Shown: positions 5,692 to 11,277 of the stretch, one piece after another | Layout of the letters: each line of letters starts with the position of its first letter | How positions within the stretch are numbered: the stretch's first letter is position 1 | NCBI GenBank assembly: GCA_030617565.1 | Contig: JAUWVE010000037.1 | Coordinates: 1-11,277, forward strand | DNA: 11,277 nt | From: Gammaproteobacteria bacterium | Lineage (GTDB): Bacteria; Pseudomonadota; Gammaproteobacteria; BMS3Bbin11 | Direction of reading: 5' to 3' | Made by a program: the position numbers and the translations under genes | Notes under the pieces: generated by a model | The model's database searches: none | What the model was told of the DNA's origin: nothing | What the model saw: the letters and a program-made list of their open reading frames with translations, nothing else

Positions 5692-7689
5692 ATGTCAGCA
5701 ACTACCGATCGACGCACACTGGCTAATGGCATACGTGCCCTGGCTATGGATGCCGTGCAGAAAGCAAACTCTGGCCACCCGGGTGCCCCAATGGGCATGG
5801 CAGATATCGCCGAGGTTCTTTTTAACGATTTCATGAATCACAATCCTGTCAATCCTGACTGGGCAGATCGTGATCGCTTTATTATGTCAAATGGACATGG
5901 CTCCATGCTGCCGTATTCTGTTCTGCATCTGACCGGTTATGACCTGAGTATTGATGACCTGAAGGCATTCCGTCAGTTGCATTCCAAAACACCGGGGCAC
6001 CCTGAGTACGGTTATGCCCCCGGCATTGAAACGACCACCGGCCCGCTTGGCCAGGGGGTTACCAATGGTGTCGGTATGGCGATAGCCGAGAAAGCACTGG
6101 CGGCCCATTTCAATCGTGATGATCACGAGGTGGTCGATCATAATACCTATGTATTCCTTGGCGACGGCTGTTTGATGGAGGGTATTTCTCATGAAGCATG
6201 TTCACTTGCCGGAACCCTTGGCCTGGGTAAACTGATTGTCTTTTATGATGACAACAATATCTCTATCGATGGTGAGGTTGAAGGCTGGTTTACAGACAAC
6301 ACACCTCAGCGTTTTGATGCCTATGGCTGGCATGTTGTTAAAGATGTTGACGGTCATGATGGTAATGCTATCAAGGCAGCAATTGAAGAAGCGCGTTCTG
6401 TGACAGATAAACCTTCATTGATCTGCTGCAAGACCACGATTGGTTTTGGCTCGCCTAACAAGGGTGGCAAAGAAGACTGTCACGGAGCACCACTGGGTGA
6501 TGAAGAAATCGCATTGACCCGTGAAGCACTGGGCTGGGAACATGGTCCTTTTGAAATACCTGATGATGTCTACGCTGGCTGGGATGCAAAAGACAGGGGT
6601 GCTGCTGCCGAGTCTGCATGGAATGACAGCTTTGCCGCCTATAAAGCAGCTCATCCTGAGCTTGCGGCTGAATTCGAGCGCCGTACATCAGGCAAAATGG
6701 TTGATGGCTGGAATGAAAAGGCCGATGCATTTATTGCCGAAGTCAATGATAAAGCAGAATCTATTGCTTCGCGCAAGGCTTCACAGAATACAATTACCGG
6801 TTTCTTCGCGTTCACCCCTGAATTTTTGGGAGGCTCTGCAGATCTGGCAGGATCCAACCTGACATTTGTCAGTGATTCAGTTTCCATGCGTCATGATATC
6901 GCTGATGCCAACTACATCAACTACGGCGTACGTGAGTTTGCCATGACAGCCATTATGAACGGCATTGCTCTGCATGGTGGATTTATACCCTATGGCGCGA
7001 CCTTCCTGATGTTTTCTGAATATGCACGAAATGCATTGCGCATGGCTGCACTGATGAAAGTACAGAATATTCAGGTGTATACCCATGACTCAATTGGTCT
7101 GGGAGAAGATGGTCCAACTCACCAGCCGGTCGAACAGGTTGCAACACTGCGTATGATGCCGAACATGACAGTCTGGCGTCCATGTGATGCGGTAGAGTCC
7201 GCGGTATCCTGGAAGGCGGCTGTACAGAACACGACGGGCCCAACTTCACTGATTTTTTCACGCCAGAACCTGGATCATCAGGGCCGTACGGCTGAGCAGA
7301 TTAGTAATATTGAAAAAGGTGGTTATGTGCTGCGCGACTGTGACGGGACTCCCGATGCAATCATCATTGCTACCGGTTCTGAAGTCAGTCTTGCTATGGC
7401 TGCAGCTGAAGCACTTTCCGGCAAGAATATACGTGTTGTGTCTATGCCATGTACCAGCGTCTTTGACGCACAGGATGATGCCTATCGTGAATCAGTCTTG
7501 CCATCATCTGTCAGGGCGCGAGTCGCTGTAGAAGCCGGTGTCACTGATTTCTGGCGAAAATATGTTGGTATAGATGGCAAAGTCGTCGGTATCGACAGAT
7601 TTGGCGAGTCTGCACCGGCCGGTGACTTGTTTAAGGAGTTCGGCTTTACCGTCGACAATGTTGTTAACACTGTCGAGTCAGTACTTTAA
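5692..7689 (+). CDS. tkt: Transketolase
   Basis: A ThDP-dependent enzyme that moves two-carbon units between sugar phosphates in the non-oxidative pentose phosphate pathway, and in the Calvin cycle where that is present. It has 665 residues, close to E. coli TktA, and looks complete. Visible landmarks are SGHPGAPMG with His29, the ThDP/Mg motif starting GDG (157-159) and ending in the DDNNI segment, the CKTTIGFGSPNK loop with the following CHGAPLG, the catalytic Glu of YGVREFAM (Glu415), the substrate and cofactor segment HDSIGLGEDGPTHQPVEQ, and SRQNLDHQ in the C-terminal part. The ATG follows GAGGAA at 5681-5686 at proper spacing. It is the first gene of a same-strand cluster with gap, pgk and pyk; gap follows after 80 bases that contain a hairpin. 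Confidence 0.97.
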   Translation: MSATTDRRTLANGIRALAMDAVQKANSGHPGAPMGMADIAEVLFNDFMNHNPVNPDWADRDRFIMSNGHGSMLPYSVLHLTGYDLSIDDLKAFRQLHSKTPGHPEYGYAPGIETTTGPLGQGVTNGVGMAIAEKALAAHFNRDDHEVVDHNTYVFLGDGCLMEGISHEACSLAGTLGLGKLIVFYDDNNISIDGEVEGWFTDNTPQRFDAYGWHVVKDVDGHDGNAIKAAIEEARSVTDKPSLICCKTTIGFGSPNKGGKEDCHGAPLGDEEIALTREALGWEHGPFEIPDDVYAGWDAKDRGAAAESAWNDSFAAYKAAHPELAAEFERRTSGKMVDGWNEKADAFIAEVNDKAESIASRKASQNTITGFFAFTPEFLGGSADLAGSNLTFVSDSVSMRHDIADANYINYGVREFAMTAIMNGIALHGGFIPYGATFLMFSEYARNALRMAALMKVQNIQVYTHDSIGLGEDGPTHQPVEQVATLRMMPNMTVWRPCDAVESAVSWKAAVQNTTGPTSLIFSRQNLDHQGRTAEQISNIEKGGYVLRDCDGTPDAIIIATGSEVSLAMAAAEALSGKNIRVVSMPCTSVFDAQDDAYRESVLPSSVRARVAVEAGVTDFWRKYVGIDGKVVGIDRFGESAPAGDLFKEFGFTVDNVVNTVESVL

Positions 7690-7697
7690 CTGCACGA

Positions 7698-7721
7698 GTC
7701 GAACAGCCTGCGCTGTTCGAC
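7698..7721 (+). terminator. Perfect hairpin in the tkt-gap intergenic region (weak terminator or processing element)
   Basis: A 10-bp perfect stem, GTCGAACAGC (7698-7707) and GCTGTTCGAC (7712-7721), closes a CTGC tetraloop eight bases after the tkt stop. The following bases (AGTCGTTTCAGTTT) hold only a broken U-rich stretch, so full termination is doubtful. It may act as a partial terminator or as a 3'-end stabilising structure that separates tkt and gap mRNA levels. Confidence 0.6.
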
Positions 7722-7769
7722 AGTCGTTTCAGTTTACAGATTTAATTTTTCTTATCAGGAGTTTTTTAG

Positions 7770-8768
7770 ATGACTATTAAAGTTGGTATTAACGGATTTG
7801 GCCGTATTGGCCGCATGGCGTTTCGCGCAATTGCAAAAGATTTTAATGATATAGAAGTTGTCGGTATTAATGATCTGCTTGATGCAGATTACCTTGCCTA
7901 CATGCTTAAATATGATTCAGTCCATGGGCGCTTTGATGGCGAAATAGCTGTTGAAGGCAACAACCTCGTTGTTAACGGTAAAACTATCCGCCTGACCGCA
8001 GAACGTGATCCAGCCAATTTGAAATGGGCTGATATCGGTGCTGATCTGATTATCGAATGTACCGGCTTCTTTCTTACTGAAGAAAGCTGTCAAAAACATA
8101 TCGATGCCGGTGCAAAGAAAGTCGTTCAGAGTGCACCTTCTAAAGACGGTACACCAATGTTTGTGTATGGCGTTAACCATGAAAGCTATGCCGGTCAGGC
8201 GATTGTTTCAGCTGCCTCATGCACCACCAACTGCCTCGCACCTATTGCCAAGGTACTGAATGACAACTGGGGCCTGAAACGTGGTTTGATGACTACCGTT
8301 CACGCTGCAACAGCAACACAGAAGACAGTTGACGGCCCTTCTATGAAAGACTGGCGCGGTGGACGCGGCATCCTGGAAAACATCATTCCTTCTTCTACCG
8401 GTGCGGCCAAAGCGGTGGGTGTAGTGCTGCCTGAACTGAATGGCAAGCTGACAGGTATGGCTTTCCGTGTACCTACTTCAGATGTTTCAGTTGTTGATCT
8501 GACGGTAGAGCTGGATAAAGAGGCCTCTTATGATGAAATCTGTGCCGCTATGAAGACGGCTTCTGAGGGTTCCATGAAAGGCACTCTGGCCTACACAGAT
8601 GAAAAAGTCGTTTCTACAGATTTCCGTGGCTACACCGCTTCTTCTATCTTCGATTCAGAAGCTGGTATCGCTCTCGATGGCACTTTCGTCAAACTGGTTG
8701 CCTGGTATGACAATGAGTATGGTTATACATGTAATATGTTACGTTTTGTTCAGCACGTTTCTGCTTAG
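7770..8768 (+). CDS. gap: Glyceraldehyde-3-phosphate dehydrogenase, GapA type
   Basis: Catalyses the oxidative phosphorylation of glyceraldehyde 3-phosphate to 1,3-bisphosphoglycerate (reversible; glycolysis and gluconeogenesis). The 332-residue protein is full length. It shows the N-terminal Rossmann motif INGFGRIGR, an Asp after the second strand (INDLLDADYLAYMLKYDS) that usually indicates NAD preference, the active-site block SAASCTTNCLAP with catalytic Cys151, the partner His178 in TVHAATATQ, the SSTGAAKAVG phosphate-binding loop and the C-terminal WYDNEYGY. It resembles E. coli GapA more than erythrose-4-phosphate dehydrogenase (Epd), judged from recall of both sequences. AGGAG (7757-7761) lies eight bases before the ATG. 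It ends with closely spaced stops (TAG followed at once by TAA) and is followed by a strong hairpin before pgk. Confidence 0.97.
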   Translation: MTIKVGINGFGRIGRMAFRAIAKDFNDIEVVGINDLLDADYLAYMLKYDSVHGRFDGEIAVEGNNLVVNGKTIRLTAERDPANLKWADIGADLIIECTGFFLTEESCQKHIDAGAKKVVQSAPSKDGTPMFVYGVNHESYAGQAIVSAASCTTNCLAPIAKVLNDNWGLKRGLMTTVHAATATQKTVDGPSMKDWRGGRGILENIIPSSTGAAKAVGVVLPELNGKLTGMAFRVPTSDVSVVDLTVELDKEASYDEICAAMKTASEGSMKGTLAYTDEKVVSTDFRGYTASSIFDSEAGIALDGTFVKLVAWYDNEYGYTCNMLRFVQHVSA

Positions 8769-8785
8769 TAAGTAAGCAAAAGAAT

Positions 8786-8819
8786 ATCACCAGCCCAGAT
8801 GTCTGGGCTGGTTGATTTT
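8786..8819 (+). terminator. GC-rich hairpin after gap, terminator-like
   Basis: A perfect 11-bp stem, ACCAGCCCAGA (8789-8799) and TCTGGGCTGGT (8802-8812), follows the gap stop by about 20 bases. The stem is strong, and the downstream bases TGATTTTA give a short U-rich tail. Termination may be partial, which would lower pgk and pyk expression relative to gap. No stronger terminator is seen between gap and pgk. Confidence 0.7.
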
Positions 8820-8830
8820 ATCAAAGAGTT

Positions 8831-8864
8831 ATATGCCAAGCGCACTTTGTGTTTTGCATATAAT
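8831..8864 (+). promoter_or_regulatory. Imperfect inverted repeat with a -10-like TATAAT upstream of pgk
   Basis: ATATGCCAAGCGCA (8831-8844) can pair with TGTGTTTTGCATAT (8848-8861) with one mismatch and two G-U pairs around a three-base loop. Its 3' arm overlaps TATAAT (8859-8864), which matches the sigma-70 -10 consensus, but I find no good -35 at proper spacing. The pgk ribosome binding site (AGGAG at about 8874-8878) is ten bases downstream. It could be an operator over a pgk promoter or a leader hairpin. Confidence 0.35.
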
Positions 8865-8884
8865 TTTTATTTAAGGAGTTTTAA

Positions 8885-10057
8885 ATGTCTGTAACCAAAA
8901 TGACTGATCTCGATCTGGCTGGCAAGCGTCTGCTGATTCGTCAGGACCTGAATGTTCCGATCAAAGATGGCAAGGTCAGCTCCGATAAACGCATTCGAGC
9001 ATCTCTCCCTACCATTGAGTACTGCATTAATGCCGGCGCGCAGGTTATGCTGATGTCACATCTTGGCCGTCCAACAGAAGGTGAGCCAGCTGCTGAATTT
9101 TCCATGCAGCCAGTGGCCGACCATCTTTCAACACTGCTTGGCAAGGAAGTACGCCTGGTTACAGATTATCTGCAGAATTCCCCAGAACTTGCTGATGGTG
9201 ATGTGGTTCTGCTTGAAAACTGTCGTTTCAATGTCGGTGAGAAAGCTAATGATGATGCACTGGCCAAACAGTATGCCGCGCTGTGTGACATCTATGTCAT
9301 GGATGCTTTTGGTACAGCCCATCGTGCACAGGCATCGACCTATGGTGCAGGTGTTTTTGCTCCTGTTGCCTGCGCCGGCCCATTACTGGCTGGTGAACTG
9401 GAAGCATTAGGCAAGGCACTGGGTGACCCGGCCCGTCCGATGGCTGCGATTGTTGGGGGTTCCAAGGTTTCTACTAAACTAACCGTACTGGATTCACTCT
9501 CCGGTGTGGTTGACCAGCTGATTCCTGGCGGTGGCATTGCCAATACCTTCATTGCCGCCTGCGGTTTCAACGTCGGCAAATCACTGTATGAAGAAGACCT
9601 GATTCCTGAAGCAAAGCGTTTGATGGAAGCCGCTAAGGCCAGGGGTCGTGAAATACCAGTACCGACAGATGTCGTCTGTGGCAAGGAATTCTCTGAAGAC
9701 GCAGAGGCAGTGGTTAAAAAGGTAGAAGATGTAGAAGACGACGACATGATTTTTGATATTGGCCCGGAGACTGCGGCACATTTCGCCTCTATGATGAAAG
9801 AAGCAGGGACTATTGTCTGGAATGGTCCTGTCGGGGTATTTGAGTTCGACCAGTTCGGTGAAGGAACTAAAACCCTGGGTCTGGCTATTGCTGAATCTGA
9901 TGGCTTTTCAATCGCTGGCGGCGGCGACACACTGGCTGCCGTTGATAAATATAATATAGCGGACAAGGTGTCTTATATATCAACCGGCGGCGGCGCGTTC
10001 CTGGAGTTTCTGGAAGGCAAGAAACTGCCTGCTGTAGCAATGCTGGAAGATAAGTAA
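8885..10057 (+). CDS. pgk: Phosphoglycerate kinase
   Basis: Transfers phosphate from 1,3-bisphosphoglycerate to ADP, giving 3-phosphoglycerate and ATP (reversible). The protein has 390 residues, the usual bacterial monomer length. The N-terminal substrate domain shows RQDLNVP, SHLGRP and ENCRFN; the nucleotide domain shows GGSKVSTK, the GGGIANTF segment, WNGPVGVFE and the C-terminal GGGDTLAAV and STGGGAFLE. The start at 8885 aligns with the usual MSV.KMTDLDLAGKR N-terminus and has AGGAG six bases upstream, so the inner ATG (MTDLDL) is not preferred. The gene lies between gap and pyk on the same strand. The preceding 116-base gap holds a hairpin and a possible internal promoter, so pgk-pyk may form a partly separate unit. 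Confidence 0.97.
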   Translation: MSVTKMTDLDLAGKRLLIRQDLNVPIKDGKVSSDKRIRASLPTIEYCINAGAQVMLMSHLGRPTEGEPAAEFSMQPVADHLSTLLGKEVRLVTDYLQNSPELADGDVVLLENCRFNVGEKANDDALAKQYAALCDIYVMDAFGTAHRAQASTYGAGVFAPVACAGPLLAGELEALGKALGDPARPMAAIVGGSKVSTKLTVLDSLSGVVDQLIPGGGIANTFIAACGFNVGKSLYEEDLIPEAKRLMEAAKARGREIPVPTDVVCGKEFSEDAEAVVKKVEDVEDDDMIFDIGPETAAHFASMMKEAGTIVWNGPVGVFEFDQFGEGTKTLGLAIAESDGFSIAGGGDTLAAVDKYNIADKVSYISTGGGAFLEFLEGKKLPAVAMLEDK

Positions 10058-10094
10058 CAATACAATAGATAAATATTACGGAGTCATTAATTAG

Positions 10095-11277
10095 ATGCCA
10101 ATACTTCGGCGTACAAAAATAGTAGCCACAATTGGTCCCAGAACCGAAAGCCCTAAAATGCTTGAAAAGTTATTTCGGGCTGGCGTTGATGTTGTCCGTG
10201 TTAACTTTTCTCACGGTAGTCCAGAGGAACATAAGCAGCGGGCCAGGGATATCCGCAGTGTTTCGAAAAAAGTGGGGCGTTTTGTTGGCATACTTGCTGA
10301 CCTGCAGGGGCCAAAGATACGCATAGAGCGGTTTAAGGATGGTTATGTCAAGCTGGTGGAAGGGCAGCAATTTACTCTGGATACTGACCTGGCAACAGAT
10401 GATGGCGATATAAACGCTGTCGGTTTAACTTACAAGGCACTTCCTTCTGATGTTAGTGTTGACGATATATTGCTGCTGGATGATGGCATGATCGTACTGA
10501 AAGTCGATGATGTTACTAGCAGTAAAATTTTCTGTATTGTTGAAATAGGCGGCAAGCTGAGCAATAACAAAGGTGTGAATCGTCAGGGTGGCGGTTTATC
10601 GGCCGGTGCATTGACAGAAAAAGACAAACAGGACATCAAGCTGGCCGCAGAAATAGAAGCTGATTTTCTGGCTGTCTCATTTGTACGAAATGCGGAAGAT
10701 GTTCATGAAGCCAGGCGCCTGCTGCATGAGGCGGGCAGTGATGCATGGATAGTATCAAAGATTGAGCGTGCAGAAGCCCTTGAGGTTCTCGAAGAAATAA
10801 CACTTGCTTCTGATGTATTAATGGTCGCACGAGGCGACCTCGGCGTCGAGATCGGTGATGCTGAAATTACGGCTGTGCAGAAAACGATTATTACCCAGGC
10901 GCGGAACCTGGATCGTGTTGTTATTACAGCGACACAGATGCTGGAATCAATGATAGACAAGCAGATGCCGACGCGGGCAGAAGTGACTGACGTGGCAAAT
11001 GCTGTACTGGATGGTACAGATGCAGTCATGCTTTCAGCAGAAACAGCCGTTGGCAAATATCCCGTCAAGGCCATTAAGGCCATGGACAGGATTTGCCGTG
11101 GTGCAGAAAAATACCGTATTTCGATAGTCAGAGAATCACGTAACGACACAAGTTTCGAGCGCATAGATGAGGCGATTGCCAAGGCCTGCATGTACACAGC
11201 AAACAGGCTGAACGTTCGTGCAATCATTGCCATGACAGAATCCGGCGCAACGGCACTGTGGATGTCACGCATCAGTT
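10095..11277 (+). CDS. pyk: Pyruvate kinase, PykA type, 5' part (3' end outside window)
   Basis: Converts phosphoenolpyruvate and ADP to pyruvate and ATP, the last step of glycolysis. The frame starts at the ATG at 10095 (MPILRRTKIVATIGP), 37 bases after the pgk stop, with ACGGAG at 10078-10083, and stays open to the right edge: 394 codons visible of an expected 470-480. Landmarks in order are RVNFSHGSPEEH, LADLQGPKIRI, DDILLLDDGMI (B domain), LSNNKGVN, AVSFVRN, the catalytic-Lys segment SKIERAEAL (Lys222), VARGDLGVEIGD and the signature ITATQMLESM followed by MPTRAEVTDVANAVLDGTDAVMLSAET. The LSNNKG and GGGLS segments look more like PykA than PykF. The A domain is nearly complete; the C-terminal regulatory domain is only partly present because the window ends. 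The short spacing to pgk argues for co-transcription. Confidence 0.95.
   Translation, partial: MPILRRTKIVATIGPRTESPKMLEKLFRAGVDVVRVNFSHGSPEEHKQRARDIRSVSKKVGRFVGILADLQGPKIRIERFKDGYVKLVEGQQFTLDTDLATDDGDINAVGLTYKALPSDVSVDDILLLDDGMIVLKVDDVTSSKIFCIVEIGGKLSNNKGVNRQGGGLSAGALTEKDKQDIKLAAEIEADFLAVSFVRNAEDVHEARRLLHEAGSDAWIVSKIERAEALEVLEEITLASDVLMVARGDLGVEIGDAEITAVQKTIITQARNLDRVVITATQMLESMIDKQMPTRAEVTDVANAVLDGTDAVMLSAETAVGKYPVKAIKAMDRICRGAEKYRISIVRESRNDTSFERIDEAIAKACMYTANRLNVRAIIAMTESGATALWMSRIS

Noticed and set aside
9340..9966. Minus-strand open frame of 208 codons antisense to pgk
   Set aside because: Low-complexity Ser/Pro/Ala-rich translation, entirely within pgk; typical reverse-complement artefact of a conserved gene.
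10703..11272. Minus-strand open frame of 189 codons antisense to pyk
   Set aside because: Fully overlaps conserved pyruvate kinase motifs on the plus strand, with a Ser/Arg/Ala-rich translation resembling no family I know.

Overview
The window looks like ordinary chromosome from a gammaproteobacterium of moderate GC content. This rests on the closeness of the predicted GapA, Pgk, Tkt and PykA to enterobacterial-type proteins (from memory, not by search) and on a ChpA-type kinase of the type IV pilus chemosensory system. I cannot name genus or species. I saw no tRNA, rRNA, CRISPR array, insertion sequence or phage gene.

Layout. Bases 1-3096 (+) hold the 3' part of a ChpA/PilL-like hybrid histidine kinase, whose start lies outside the window, followed by a small CheW-like gene (ChpC-like). 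Bases 3146-5181 (-) hold two paralogous secreted PhnD-family substrate-binding proteins. They run convergently to the chp genes and have no transporter genes beside them. A strong intrinsic terminator lies between the two. Bases 5182-5691 are a 510-base divergent intergenic region. From 5692 to the right edge (+) runs a central-carbon cluster: transketolase (tkt), glyceraldehyde-3-phosphate dehydrogenase (gap), phosphoglycerate kinase (pgk) and pyruvate kinase (pyk). The pyk gene has no stop before the edge.

How the genes work together. ChpA and the CheW-like protein should be the kinase and a coupling protein of a surface or twitching-motility chemosensory array. Tkt, Gap, Pgk and Pyk link pentose-phosphate (or Calvin cycle) carbon to lower glycolysis. 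Hairpins lie between tkt and gap and between gap and pgk, so the cluster may be expressed unevenly along its length. The role of the paired solute-binding proteins is the open question. They may be orphan transport components, or ligand sensors for a membrane receptor. No sequence evidence here ties them to the chp system beyond adjacency.

The most noteworthy observations are the solo SBP pair with its paralog-conserved motifs, a near-perfect 36-bp in-frame tandem repeat in chpA, an extended structured 3' UTR after the upstream SBP gene, and structured intergenic regions in the carbon cluster. I found no convincing wholly new system.
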